Positions 8,306 through 16,933 of a stretch of DNA of 64,000 nt are shown piece after piece. This DNA comes from Lysinibacillus sp. ZYM-1 (GTDB lineage Bacteria > Bacillota > Bacilli > Bacillales_A > Planococcaceae). Position 1 is the stretch's first letter. The number at the start of each line of letters is the position of its first letter. The DNA is taken from the NCBI RefSeq assembly GCF_001308875.1, contig NZ_KQ465107.1, positions 186,001 to 250,000 on the forward strand, read 5' to 3'. The translations under genes were made by a program, and so were the position numbers. The notes beneath the pieces were generated by a model. It saw only the letters and a program-made list of their open reading frames with translations. It made no database searches and was not told the origin of the DNA.

Positions 8306-8524
8306 AACTATTCCTCCATGCTTAGGAAAATTTTTCGGATAATGCTCTACTTTTTTCTCTACTAATTTATCGTCAGGAAGTCATTTATGTATTAGAATTT
8401 GACTTTACTTTTCCTAAAAACACTCGGATTTTACTTCCATTTAAATTCAAAATATATGCTAAATTACTTACCTTTACTAGTTCTTTTCTAGTTTTCTTCA
8501 GCAATTCTCATAAATCGTATCTTG

Positions 8525-8574
8525 TTGACAATTTGAAAGGAAGCGCCTATTATTATAAATACATTCGAATGTAT
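8525..8574 (+). promoter_or_regulatory. TetR promoter with overlapping operator
   Basis: TTGACA (8525-8530), a 17-bp spacer and TATTAT (8548-8553) form a sigma-A promoter. Six bases after the -10 lies a perfect 16-bp palindrome, ATACATTCGAATGTAT (8559-8574). The same motif, ATACATTCGTATGTAT, recurs twice before the hydrolase gene downstream, so it is very probably the operator of the TetR regulator encoded at 8592, giving autoregulation. Confidence 0.82.
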
Positions 8575-8591
8575 CTATAAGGAGATATTTT

Positions 8592-9233
8592 ATGGCCAGA
8601 AATAAATATCCAGAAGTTACGAGAAAAAGAATCATTGAATCAGCTGTTAAATTATTTACTTTAAACGGTTGGGATAATGTAACGATTCAAGAAATTGTAG
8701 ATGATGTAGGGGATATTACTAGAGGAGCATTTTATCATCATTTTAAAACGCGTGCTGATGTTATTGATGCCATCACAAAGGAAATGCTAACAGCAAATAA
8801 CTATTTTAATGACATCTCTGATTTGGAAAACTTAAATGCTTTAGAGCGTTTAAGACAAGGCATTTCTTTCTCAATTTCTCAAAGCGGAAAGGAAGAAAAC
8901 TTATCCACGATTCCTTTGAAAATGAATTCTGCCGAGTTTGTTTATAGCCGCATCACTGAAGGAATTCAGGTTGTTGCACCAGGTATTCAAAAAATTATTG
9001 ATGAGGGCAATCAAGACGGCTCGCTGCAAGTTGTTTTTCCGAAGCAAGCAGCTGAAACTTTTACAATGCTTTTTGATATTTGGATGAATCCTGAAATATT
9101 TCGTGTAAGCCGAGCCGAATTTATTCATAAAATCGAACATATAAGTTTGATGTTCAAAGGAATTGGCATACCACTTATGAATGATGAGTTGAAAGATGTT
9201 TTTTTAGCATTATTTGATAAAGTGCAGGAATAG
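8592..9233 (+). CDS. TetR family transcriptional regulator
   Basis: 213 residues. The N-terminal 50 residues form the TetR DNA-binding domain (RKRIIESAVKLF, then TIQEIVDDVGDITRGAFYHHF with the conserved YHHFKTRADV end). The C-terminal domain is all-helical and family-specific, so the ligand is not predictable. AGGAGATATTTT precedes ATG 8592. The gene has its own operator-bearing promoter and is followed, 113 bp downstream, by a membrane-anchored alpha/beta hydrolase whose leader carries two further copies of the operator. Very likely the local repressor of that hydrolase. Confidence 0.92.
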   Translation: MARNKYPEVTRKRIIESAVKLFTLNGWDNVTIQEIVDDVGDITRGAFYHHFKTRADVIDAITKEMLTANNYFNDISDLENLNALERLRQGISFSISQSGKEENLSTIPLKMNSAEFVYSRITEGIQVVAPGIQKIIDEGNQDGSLQVVFPKQAAETFTMLFDIWMNPEIFRVSRAEFIHKIEHISLMFKGIGIPLMNDELKDVFLALFDKVQE

Positions 9234-9271
9234 TAAACTACTATATGTAGTTTATTATTTTAATCCTATAC

Positions 9272-9333
9272 ATACATTCGTATGTATATATACTTAAAAA
9301 TATTTTTAACTAATTACATACATTCGTATGTAT
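9272..9333 (+). promoter_or_regulatory. Pair of TetR operators upstream of the hydrolase
   Basis: ATACATTCGTATGTAT occurs at 9272-9287 and again at 9318-9333, 46 bp apart, differing in one base from the perfect palindrome before tetR (8559-8574). The second copy ends just before the AAGGAG of the hydrolase, so a bound repressor would cover the promoter and initially transcribed region. Confidence 0.78.
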
Positions 9334-9346
9334 GAAAAGGAGATAA

Positions 9347-10759
9347 ATGATGAAAACCTTAGAAGTACTATTTACACTTATTTTAATACTATCGAGTATA
9401 TCACTAACTTTTAGACAACGTGGGGTAACTAAAATAAACCTTATTATGATAGCTGCCAATTACGTTTTATTAATAGGAACAATTATAACGATTGGTGCTA
9501 ACTGGCGCATGATCCCTGCTTATTTTGTTTTGATGTTATTAACATTGCAAGTTTTTGTGAAGCCCAAAAATACAATTGTTTCAAAAAAAATAAGTATGAA
9601 AATAATTAAAATTTCAGGCATTGTTGTGGCCACTATTGCAATGTTCACATTACCAACGTTATTTCCAATCATGTCTTTTCCCGAACCAACAGGAAAATAC
9701 ACAGTAGGAACACAGACATTTCACCTGATCGATAAGAATCGCAAAGAATTTGTCGTACCTAATCATCAGGTGAATCGTGAACTGATGATTCAAGTTTATT
9801 ATCCTGCTGAAAAAGGGACAGGACAGCCTTCACCCTACTTTAAAGATATAGATGCGTTAACACAACAGTTAGCAACGACACAGGGATTTCCCAATATTGC
9901 TACAACGCATTTAGGACTAACGAAAACCCATTCTTATCAAGATGCGACAGCTATAAAGTCTAAAGAAAAATTTCCACTTTTATTATTTGCACATGGTATG
10001 AGTTTATATAGTCGCCAAAATACCTTCCAACTAGAAGAATTAGTGAGTCATGGCTATATTGTCGTTGCTCTTAACTTTACAGGTGATGCGGCAACAACAA
10101 TATTCCCCGATGGTGATCGGGTTGATTTTACACCAATTGAAAACACCATTACATTCTTGAATAATCGAATCCATCTTTGGGAGCAGGATGCATCATTTGT
10201 TTTAGATGAAGTCATTAAAGGTGATTTTGATAAGAACTTCCATGCAATAGCCTCACTAATTGACTATGATAACATTGGTATGCTAGGTCATTCTTTTGGC
10301 GGTGCTACTTCTGCTCAAATGCTAGTAAAGGATAATCGTATTAAAGCAGCCATTGATATGGATGGTGGGTTATATGGCGATTCAATGCCCAAAAATGGTC
10401 CTGAAAAGCCTTTTATGCTTATGAATGCTGAGGCATCCATTAACTTTATGAAAGAAGCATATAACCAACAGCCTGGTAATCGTGATGAATTGTTTGTAGA
10501 AGCTCATCTACGAAATAAAACAATTGAAAAGCCTGGTGTCTACACAGCTATTATTCCAAAAACAAATCACGGAAGTTTTACAGATTTAGCAGCCGTTTCG
10601 CCGATTATTAATGAATCTGGGGCAGATGTAAATGCAATTTATAAATTGATTAATGAATTATCACTTGGTTTTTTCGATAAAAATTTAAAAGGAACCCATG
10701 ACAATAAATTAAATAAAATACAAAAGGAACATCCGGAAATAAACTTAACTTTGCATTAA
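9347..10759 (+). CDS. Membrane-anchored alpha/beta hydrolase (PAF-acetylhydrolase-like)
   Basis: About 470 residues. Residues 1-115 contain three to four hydrophobic segments, followed by an alpha/beta hydrolase domain of the PAF-acetylhydrolase/dienelactone-hydrolase-like type. The oxyanion strand FPLLLFAHGMSLYSRQ is near residue 210, the nucleophile elbow is GHSFGG at 314-319 (Ser316), an acidic residue follows in AAIDMDGGLYG, and the catalytic His is probably in KTNHGSFTD near residue 406. The substrate is unknown; esters or phospholipids are plausible. A clear paralogue lies at 24995-26428. Start: AAGGAG is followed by ATGATG; 9350 is equally possible. Regulated by the TetR upstream. Confidence 0.82.
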   Translation: MMKTLEVLFTLILILSSISLTFRQRGVTKINLIMIAANYVLLIGTIITIGANWRMIPAYFVLMLLTLQVFVKPKNTIVSKKISMKIIKISGIVVATIAMFTLPTLFPIMSFPEPTGKYTVGTQTFHLIDKNRKEFVVPNHQVNRELMIQVYYPAEKGTGQPSPYFKDIDALTQQLATTQGFPNIATTHLGLTKTHSYQDATAIKSKEKFPLLLFAHGMSLYSRQNTFQLEELVSHGYIVVALNFTGDAATTIFPDGDRVDFTPIENTITFLNNRIHLWEQDASFVLDEVIKGDFDKNFHAIASLIDYDNIGMLGHSFGGATSAQMLVKDNRIKAAIDMDGGLYGDSMPKNGPEKPFMLMNAEASINFMKEAYNQQPGNRDELFVEAHLRNKTIEKPGVYTAIIPKTNHGSFTDLAAVSPIINESGADVNAIYKLINELSLGFFDKNLKGTHDNKLNKIQKEHPEINLTLH

Positions 10760-10770
10760 AGCATATTTGG

Positions 10771-10802
10771 GGTTGTTGAAAGGCAGAGATGCATCAACAA
10801 CC
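10771..10802. terminator. Terminator between convergent genes
   Basis: Stem GGTTGTTGA (10771-10779) with TCAACAACC (10794-10802), followed by a T-rich tract on the plus strand. It ends the hydrolase gene and overlaps the stop codon of the convergent MerR gene. Confidence 0.8.
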
Positions 10803-11624
10803 TTCTTTTATTTCCACCATAATTTTTGTTACATATTCCTCTTCACGATTTTTAATAACCGCATCATAAATATATTCCTCATAAACGTATTGCCCCAGTT
10901 CATAGCCCTTTTCACTCATAACCTTAAATAATCGCTTGTAGGACTCGCCAAGTGTCGTGGACGTTCCTACATGATATCCAACAATAAAAATTCCTTCAAT
11001 CGCCTTGAAATAAGGGTGACCTTCCTGTGGATGCGGCTGTTCAATATACAAGTAACTATAATTATCATAGTTACCTGCTAACACTTGCTCCCTCCTTGTA
11101 ATCCCGCCAATAGGATAACCTGTGTCTAATTGGGAGAGATCCAACTCATCAATAAAATCTGAGACTGCCTTAACAAATTGTTCTTCCGTTGAATCCTCAA
11201 TATTTCGACTTAAGTACATTGTTGCCTCTGGTAAATGCTCGATTGTAACGCTATCAAAATCGAGATGTAGCGCCTCCTCTGTTAAATCAATTTTGACATC
11301 GATAATATCTTCAATCATCTCCAGTTCTCGACGTTTCTTCGCGACAATTTCCTTTTGCTGATGCATCAAATCTAAAAAATTCTCAGGTGATTTCTCTGCC
11401 ATATACTGCTGGATATCTTTCAAAGACATGCCAACAGCCTTTAATAACTCAATGACGCTAAAAAAGTCGTATTGGGCAAGTGAATAATACCGATAATCTT
11501 TACTATCCTTCATGACGGGAGATAACAAGCCAATTTGATCATAATAAATTAAAGTTTGCTTATTAACTTTACATATTTTAGCAAATTCTCCAGTTGTAAA
11601 ATATTTCACATTTTTATTAAGCAT
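10794..11624 (-). CDS. MerR family regulator, BmrR/BltR-like
   Basis: 276 residues. The N-terminus is a MerR DNA-binding domain (FTTGEFAKICKVNKQTLIYY, then IGLLSP and the RYYSLAQYD wing), followed by a long dimerisation coiled coil (residues 80-115), and a C-terminal GyrI-like effector-binding domain (about 125-276) rich in aromatic and acidic residues, as in BmrR and BltR. These regulators sense bulky cationic drugs and twist a 19-bp-spaced promoter. It is divergent from a BltD-like acetyltransferase and a MATE pump with such a promoter between them, so they are its targets. ATG 11624 follows GGAGG. Confidence 0.88.
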   Translation of the reverse strand: MLNKNVKYFTTGEFAKICKVNKQTLIYYDQIGLLSPVMKDSKDYRYYSLAQYDFFSVIELLKAVGMSLKDIQQYMAEKSPENFLDLMHQQKEIVAKKRRELEMIEDIIDVKIDLTEEALHLDFDSVTIEHLPEATMYLSRNIEDSTEEQFVKAVSDFIDELDLSQLDTGYPIGGITRREQVLAGNYDNYSYLYIEQPHPQEGHPYFKAIEGIFIVGYHVGTSTTLGESYKRLFKVMSEKGYELGQYVYEEYIYDAVIKNREEEYVTKIMVEIKEGC

Positions 11625-11641
11625 TTTTTGAGTTTCCTCCC

Positions 11642-11672
11642 TTGACTATATAGTAACTATATACTTTAGATT
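11642..11672 (+). promoter_or_regulatory. MerR-type promoter with central dyad
   Basis: TTGACT (11642-11647) and TAGATT (11667-11672) are separated by 19 bp, the diagnostic over-long spacer of MerR-activated promoters. Within it lies the 17-bp perfect dyad TATATAGTAACTATATA (11647-11663). It points towards the acetyltransferase-MATE operon and lies between it and the divergent MerR gene. Confidence 0.86.
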
Positions 11673-11710
11673 GTACCTATTCACATTAAAAATAGAAAGG
11701 TTTTGACATT

Positions 11711-12178
11711 ATGTTCACGGAGATTCGTGACATTACAGCTTTTAACAAACAGGAAATTTTAGCATTACGCATTGCTGACAATCAGCAAAATTTCATCGAA
11801 AGTACAGACCAATGCTTAGCAGAGGCGGAAATGGATCGGCGCTTTACACCCTTAGGTTTGTATAAGGATTGCACCGCGATAGGCTTCGCTATGTATGGCG
11901 TATTCCCTCACGAGGATCACAGTCAACGTATTTGGCTCGATCGATATTTGATTGATGAACGATATCAGGGACAGGGTTTAGGTAAACATTTTTTACAGCA
12001 GCTTATACATTACTTAACAGTAAAGTTCAACTGTCACAAAATATATTTAAGTGTTTATGACAATAATGCAGTAGCTATTCAGCTATATAAGCAATTTGGC
12101 TTTTTATTTAATGGCGAACTAGATGATAAAGGTGAAAAAGTAATGGTCTTGGAGGTGCATGGACATGACAACCATTAA
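11711..12178 (+). CDS. bltD: GNAT acetyltransferase, BltD-like (spermine/spermidine)
   Basis: 155 residues of the GNAT fold. From memory it is close to B. subtilis BltD throughout: the IEST-x-x-CLAEA segment (about residues 31-41), FAMYGVFP (about 59-66), WLDRYLIDERYQGQGLGK with the acetyl-CoA loop (about 77-94), and the C-terminal FGFLFNGELDDKGEKVMVLE. BltD acetylates spermine and spermidine. In B. subtilis it is cotranscribed with the MFS exporter Blt, controlled by BltR; here the same pair of functions is present but the exporter is a MATE protein. Its stop overlaps the next gene by 14 bp, so translation is coupled. Confidence 0.82.
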   Translation: MFTEIRDITAFNKQEILALRIADNQQNFIESTDQCLAEAEMDRRFTPLGLYKDCTAIGFAMYGVFPHEDHSQRIWLDRYLIDERYQGQGLGKHFLQQLIHYLTVKFNCHKIYLSVYDNNAVAIQLYKQFGFLFNGELDDKGEKVMVLEVHGHDNH

Positions 12179-13508
12179 TCCAATTGAAACAAGGCCGCTT
12201 AAACCATTGTTTTTATCCTACTTATTTCCGGCAATGATCGGTATGTTCCTGATGTCAGTCAATATTTTAGTAGATGGTATTTTCGTCAGTCACGGCGTGG
12301 GACCTACCGCCTTAGCAGGGGTTAATATCGCTGTTCCGATTTTCTCTATTTTACTTTCCATTTCTCTTTGGATTGGTATGGGAGGAGCTACACTTTATTC
12401 AATTTCTCTAGGGGAAGGCAATAAGCAACGAGCCCATCAGCTCTTTACGTTGGCATTTACTATGATGCTTGTGGTCGTGGTAACAATTATCGGTTTCCTT
12501 GCGTTTAATCTAAAGGATGTTTCTTATATATTCGGCGCGAGCGATGATACGTATCCATATGTACAAGAATATCTACATGTTATTTTGTTATTTGGGGTAT
12601 TTTACACAATTGAAAATTTACTAAGTATTTTTATTCGAAATGATGGTAATCCAAAGCTAGCAATGCTGGGCTTAATTACGACATCTGTATTGAATATTAT
12701 CTTAAATTATATTTTTATCTTCGTCCTAGATTATGGTGTAACAGGCTGTGCCTTAGCAACAGCAATAGCTACTATCATAGGTACAGCTGTACTATGTCTT
12801 CACTTTTTCCGCCCACAATCTGAATTAAAGTTTGTCTCTTCTTTTTTCAATGTATCAGATCTAAGAAAAATTTTTGCTATTGGATTACCTAGTTTTATCG
12901 TCGAAGCTTCTGTAGCGGTTATTGTCATTTTGTATAACGTAACCTTTTTACACTATCTAGGAGCAAGCGGTGTGACAGCCTATGCAATGGTCAACTATAT
13001 CCATACAGTCCTGTTAACGATTTTCCTAGGGATTGGTATGGCCCTACAGCCATTAGTTAGCTATCATCATGGTGCAAGATTACTTGAACGATTAACGGCA
13101 TTATTAAAAATTGGGTTAGCCACTGCCTTTATTTTAGGGTTAACAACAGCGTTTATAGCTATGCTTTTCCCTTCACAGTTAATGGCATTATTCGGAGATA
13201 GCTCATTGGAAATTCGTCATATGGCAACTCAAGGCTTTGTTCATTTCGCCATTGGCTATGTATTCTTAGGAATCAATATGGTGTTCGCCGAATTCTTTCA
13301 ATCCATCGAAAAAATTCGTATTGCCACAATGATTATGTTACTTCGTAGTATTATCTTATTTATCCCAACACTTATCCTCTTGCCTAAAGTGCTTGGCTCT
13401 CAGGCAATTTGGTGGACCTTCCCAGTGGCAGAGGGTATTACAGCGCTGCTCATTTACTGGTACATTAAAAAAAATCCACGGGCAATTGCCTCTCCAGACA
13501 CTGCTTAA
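12165..13508 (+). CDS. MATE family efflux transporter
   Basis: 447 residues with twelve predicted membrane helices and the MATE repeat pattern: two homologous halves, LFLSYLFPAMIGMFL at the start, DGIFVSHGVGPTALAGVNIAVP, and the second-half IGLPSFIVEAS with SYHHGAR. MATE pumps expel cationic drugs and dyes in exchange for sodium or protons. Start ATG 12165 is chosen because GGAGG (12151-12155) is nine bases upstream; the ATG at 12159 is too close. Second gene of the BltD-MATE operon behind the MerR-type promoter. A polyamine or a drug with a similar charge is the likely cargo (inference). Confidence 0.9.
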   Translation: MTTINPIETRPLKPLFLSYLFPAMIGMFLMSVNILVDGIFVSHGVGPTALAGVNIAVPIFSILLSISLWIGMGGATLYSISLGEGNKQRAHQLFTLAFTMMLVVVVTIIGFLAFNLKDVSYIFGASDDTYPYVQEYLHVILLFGVFYTIENLLSIFIRNDGNPKLAMLGLITTSVLNIILNYIFIFVLDYGVTGCALATAIATIIGTAVLCLHFFRPQSELKFVSSFFNVSDLRKIFAIGLPSFIVEASVAVIVILYNVTFLHYLGASGVTAYAMVNYIHTVLLTIFLGIGMALQPLVSYHHGARLLERLTALLKIGLATAFILGLTTAFIAMLFPSQLMALFGDSSLEIRHMATQGFVHFAIGYVFLGINMVFAEFFQSIEKIRIATMIMLLRSIILFIPTLILLPKVLGSQAIWWTFPVAEGITALLIYWYIKKNPRAIASPDTA

Positions 13509-13510
13509 AT

Positions 13511-13546
13511 GGAAAGGGGACCTTGTACTTATACAGGTCCCTTTCC
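13511..13546. terminator. Terminator after the MATE gene
   Basis: Stem GGAAAGGGGACCT (13511-13523) with AGGTCCCTTTCC (13535-13546), one base bulged, 11-nt loop. Confidence 0.75.
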
Positions 13547-13552
13547 TACTAT

Positions 13553-13820
13553 TTATTCAGTCAAATATCTAATAACAGCCATTTCTTTACCGAAACGATC
13601 ACCGTAATCAACAAACCCTAAACTTGCATATAGATGATGTGCACCTTTATTTTCTGGACGATAGCCTACTACAACCTTTGTTGCATCCGGTAACTTAGCT
13701 ATTTCTTTAATCATTAGTTTTGTAGCCTTTACCTTGAAAGTGCTGATCAATCATAATGCGGTAGATCCAGTAGCCACCAACACTACTAATTGTATTATTG
13801 AGTTTACTAACTAATATTGA
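13553..13820 (-). pseudogene. Broken GNAT acetyltransferase fragment
   Basis: Two adjacent reading frames together give the C-terminal half of a GNAT enzyme. Upstream (13730-13820) one frame reads VGGYWIYRIMIDQHFQGKGY, the typical beta4/acetyl-CoA loop, and then hits a stop. A second frame (13553 to about 13720) continues with LMIKEIAKL, GYRPENKGAHHLYASLGF and ends in the usual C-terminal strand. The join near 13715-13725 lacks the expected G-K-A bases, so there is a frameshift, and there is no N-terminal half (a TAA at 13821-13823 closes the frame). It is a decayed remnant, probably of a diamine/spermidine-acetyltransferase-like gene. Confidence 0.78.
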
Positions 13821-13967
13821 TTATTATTTTACTTTTATGTATATTATTACAAATAAGATAAGGATAAACATATAATTTCATAGCTTTATTCCTAAATAAT
13901 TTTGAACGTGTAGTGAGTCTATTGTGTACAGCAGGTTTTTCATCGCAAAACAAAGGAGAGATGGTAG

Positions 13968-14999
13968 ATGAAAATACAATATCCTTCTATAAAAGCACCT
14001 CTAACAATAGGAGTAACCGCTCCATCTAGCGGCGTTGAGCAGCACCTTCGTCTTTTAATAACAGAAGCTAAAAAAAAATTAGCCCAAAGAGATATTAGCG
14101 TTATCGTCGGGAATACTACCTGGACGCAGCTTAAAGGTAGAAGTACTACAAAAGAAAAACGTGTCTTTGAGCTTATGAATTTTTTATTAGATAAGAGTGT
14201 TGATGTCATCATGCCGCCATGGGGTGGCAGTTTTTTGATGGAGATATTACCTCTAATTGATTGGGATGAATTAAAAAAGGCAGGTCCGAAATGGATATTA
14301 GGCTATTCAGATATTAGTACGTTATCATTTGTATACACAACAGTGACTGGATATGCTTCTGCACATGGTGTGAATTTCACTGAATTATCAGCACCTAAAT
14401 GGGATGATCTATCTTCTAAATGGATAGATGTGCTTACGTGTCATGCGGGTCATTCAATCACTCAAAACTCCTCAGAATATTTTCAATCGAGCTGGGAACA
14501 TGTTTTTAAAAATCCTGCTACAGGATTTTATTTTGACAATGCTACTGAGTGGAAAGTTTTAAATAACGAACTTCGTAACCGTATGACAGGTAGATTAATA
14601 GGTGGATGTTTAAATACATTACAAATACTTATAGGTACACCTTTCGATTACGTAGAGCCCTTTATTAACAAATATTGTTCTGAGGAAGGAACAATATGGT
14701 ATTTAGAAAGTGTGGGTATGGATGCAGCAAAAATTTATCGAGCACTTTGGCAATTAAAGTATAATGGTTGGTTCACAAAATGTAACGGGGTCCTGATTGG
14801 GCGGGCAGGGCTATATGAAGATCTAAAGGATTTTACATTAGTAGATGCTTTACGAGATATTTTTGATGAAATGGGAATACCCGTTTTCTATGACGTAGAT
14901 ATTGGTCATGTACCTCCACAATTAATTTTAGTAAATGGAGCACTTGGTGAAGTTGTTGTTGAAGGTGGGAAAGGTACGCTAAAAATGCAATTTTGTTAG
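13968..14999 (+). CDS. S66 family peptidase (LD-carboxypeptidase / MccF-like)
   Basis: 343 residues of the S66 family. The serine nucleophile sits in LGYSDIS (Ser114), preceded by the oxyanion region MPPWGGSF at 82-89; the catalytic Glu is in WYLESVGM (near residue 246) and the His in VDIGHVPPQ (near 316). The insert length fits the MccF/microcin-C self-immunity subgroup rather than the short LdcA type. Members cleave the L,D bond of muropeptides or of peptidyl-nucleotide antibiotics; the actual substrate is unknown. No signal peptide, so cytoplasmic. AGGAGAGATGG lies before ATG 13968. Monocistronic. Confidence 0.88.
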   Translation: MKIQYPSIKAPLTIGVTAPSSGVEQHLRLLITEAKKKLAQRDISVIVGNTTWTQLKGRSTTKEKRVFELMNFLLDKSVDVIMPPWGGSFLMEILPLIDWDELKKAGPKWILGYSDISTLSFVYTTVTGYASAHGVNFTELSAPKWDDLSSKWIDVLTCHAGHSITQNSSEYFQSSWEHVFKNPATGFYFDNATEWKVLNNELRNRMTGRLIGGCLNTLQILIGTPFDYVEPFINKYCSEEGTIWYLESVGMDAAKIYRALWQLKYNGWFTKCNGVLIGRAGLYEDLKDFTLVDALRDIFDEMGIPVFYDVDIGHVPPQLILVNGALGEVVVEGGKGTLKMQFC

Positions 15000-15030
15000 A
15001 GTACAAAATTATCCAACTCGAGTAAATAGA

Positions 15031-15053
15031 AAGGGGCCTTATGTAGGTCCCTT
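15031..15053 (+). terminator. Weak hairpin after the S66 gene
   Basis: AAGGGGCCT (15031-15039) pairs with AGGTCCCTT (15045-15053) with one mismatch and a 5-nt loop. There is no strong T-run, so termination would be weak. Confidence 0.45.
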
Positions 15054-15221
15054 GAATAGAAATGACGAAAACGCATAGCCCACAACTGCCTTTCCTTTCA
15101 CTCACTTTCATTATTATCTTTTCTCTCAAAACTCTCCATTTCCATTTTCAACTACTCTATATCATATGACACAATTTTCAAAAAGGGTGTAATACATTTA
15201 TAGAAATGAGACTAAAAAAAA

Positions 15222-15242
15222 CCAACACAAAATTTGTGTTGG
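15222..15242 (-). terminator. Terminator of the GNAT gene at 15244
   Basis: CCAACACAA (15222-15230) pairs with TTGTGTTGG (15234-15242), and the minus-strand transcript continues into a U-run opposite the A-tract at 15214-15221. Confidence 0.85.
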
Positions 15243-15243
15243 C

Positions 15244-15786
15244 TCAATGTCTATTTGGTATTTTCATATACTCTTCCGAAAGAATACTCATTATGATTTC
15301 GTCTGAAAAAGTATTGTTCATAAATAGTGCCTGCCTCAATACACCTTCTTTTTTAAAGCCGACCTTTTCATAGGATTTGATTCCTCTAATATTGTGAGAG
15401 TAAACTTGTAATTCTAAACGATTCAGACACAGCTCCTCAAATGTGAATTTTTGAGCAAGTTGGACTGCTTCTGATCCAAGCCCTCTGCCACAATCCTCTA
15501 TCCCATGCAGAGCTATACGGAACATTGCTTTTTTATTCTCTAAATCCACTTCCATAATGGCTAAATCCCCAATTACTTGATCATTATGTACTAAGCAAAT
15601 AGCAAAATCATAGCGAGCCGAATCTTCTCTAAAGCGGTGGATAGCCTCTTTAATTTGTTCCTTTGTTAACAAGTTACGATTTCCTGTCATATACATGATT
15701 TCTTCATTTTGAAAACATCTCGCAATACTATCTATATCGTTATCAGCGATTTCCCTTAAATATACCTTCTGTCCTTTTACCATCAT
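15244..15786 (-). CDS. GNAT family acetyltransferase (RimJ/RimL type)
   Basis: 181 residues of the GNAT Acetyltransf_3 type: VYLREIADNDID at the start, the beta4 strand with DLAIMEVDLENKKA (about residues 92-105), the acetyl-CoA loop DCGRGLGSEAVQ (about 118-129), and NRLELQVYSHNIRGIKSYEKVGFKKEG near 145-170. Relatives acetylate N-terminal residues of ribosomal proteins or small amines. The target is unknown. ATG 15786 follows GAGGGGGTG by eight bases; the annotated in-frame GTG further upstream lies inside that ribosome binding site. Its own terminator follows. Confidence 0.87.
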   Translation of the reverse strand: MMVKGQKVYLREIADNDIDSIARCFQNEEIMYMTGNRNLLTKEQIKEAIHRFREDSARYDFAICLVHNDQVIGDLAIMEVDLENKKAMFRIALHGIEDCGRGLGSEAVQLAQKFTFEELCLNRLELQVYSHNIRGIKSYEKVGFKKEGVLRQALFMNNTFSDEIIMSILSEEYMKIPNRH

Positions 15787-15834
15787 TGTAAACACCCCCT
15801 CTACTTATCTTAAATGAGCTAAGCTTGAAAGTAA

Positions 15835-15869
15835 AAAGGGATCCTCTCTCCGTACAAGATGATCCCTTT
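15835..15869 (-). terminator. Terminator of the AI-2E family gene
   Basis: AAAGGGATC (15835-15843) pairs with GATCCCTTT (15861-15869); the minus-strand transcript runs into a short U-tract at 15833-15837. Confidence 0.75.
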
Positions 15870-15880
15870 GTAAAGCTATT

Positions 15881-16933
15881 CTATTCCATCTGTTTTTTGT
15901 CCCCTAAGGAGTCTAATTTCTGTTTAGGATCTTCTGAGGAAGTAACACCCAGTATATCAAGTAAGAACATGAATAATGGGATACCAATGATTAATCCCCA
16001 TACACCAAGGAAATGCTCTGAGAAGAGGATGACCATGAATGTGTAGAAAATCGGTAAATCTGTCTTTGCTGACATTAGCTTTGGATTTAAGAAATATGCT
16101 TCAATGGCGTGTAAAACCATAACAATTACTAAAATGTAGACAATGTACATTAAGCCACCAATACTATAGGCAATAATACTTAGTGGGATTAATGAAATAA
16201 TAACGCCTGCGACTGGCACTAAGCCTAAAATAAAGAGCATAATCCCAAGAGCAATTAGGTGTGGGAAGCCCATAATAGAAAGGGCAATTACAGATAATAC
16301 ACAGTTAACAGCTGCAATAATGAACTGTGCCTCAATCACTTTACCGAATGAGCGGATGAAAATTCTTGAGAAATAATGAAGTTCATCGTAAAGAGGCCCA
16401 ATTTTACTATCCTTAAATTTTGACGTAAACTCGATGATTCGTTTCTTTTCTAACAAGATGAACAAACTCAATATTAGGGAAATCAAAATTTGCATAATGA
16501 TTTTACCAATATTCGTAATATTTTTGAGCGTTAAATCCACACCTTGTTCTAAATATTTGCCAAGCTCAATTTTCTCAAAAGTCGGAGCTAAATATCTGGC
16601 AATCTCATTGTCATCTGGATCAAGATTAAAACTGGCAATCAAATCAAAAAGCTGTGTGATTTGCTGGGTGACAATGGGCAAGTATTTGTAAATCACAGCT
16701 ACAATACCAGCGACCAGTAACAAGTATAATGTTACAGTGACAGCTTTTTCATTCATTGGCGTATATTTTCTTATGCCTTTCGTCGTCTTCGTAGTAAGCT
16801 GATTCATCAAATAGGTAATAATAAACGTAAGCAAAATTAAGTTGATCATACTACGCATTAAATATAATGCAACAGCAATTCCAACTAGAATGATAAAACG
16901 TTTAAATCCATTACTCCGAAAGAAATTACTCAT
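15881..16933 (-). CDS. AI-2E family transporter (PerM/YdjX-type permease)
   Basis: 350 residues with about eight membrane helices in the AI-2E family arrangement: two N-terminal helices, a central amphipathic region (about residues 85-150) with FDLIASFNLDPDD, and the C-terminal helix cluster with FPHLIALGIMLFILGLVPVAG (about 218-240), the usual GGLMYIVYILVI and NPKLMSAKTDLPIFYTFMVIL signature, ending in a charged tail. Some members export the quorum signal AI-2, others are Na+(Li+)/H+ antiporters, so the name is only a family label. The start is at MSNFFRSNG with AAGGAGTG upstream. Monocistronic. Confidence 0.9.
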   Translation of the reverse strand: MSNFFRSNGFKRFIILVGIAVALYLMRSMINLILLTFIITYLMNQLTTKTTKGIRKYTPMNEKAVTVTLYLLLVAGIVAVIYKYLPIVTQQITQLFDLIASFNLDPDDNEIARYLAPTFEKIELGKYLEQGVDLTLKNITNIGKIIMQILISLILSLFILLEKKRIIEFTSKFKDSKIGPLYDELHYFSRIFIRSFGKVIEAQFIIAAVNCVLSVIALSIMGFPHLIALGIMLFILGLVPVAGVIISLIPLSIIAYSIGGLMYIVYILVIVMVLHAIEAYFLNPKLMSAKTDLPIFYTFMVILFSEHFLGVWGLIIGIPLFMFLLDILGVTSSEDPKQKLDSLGDKKQME

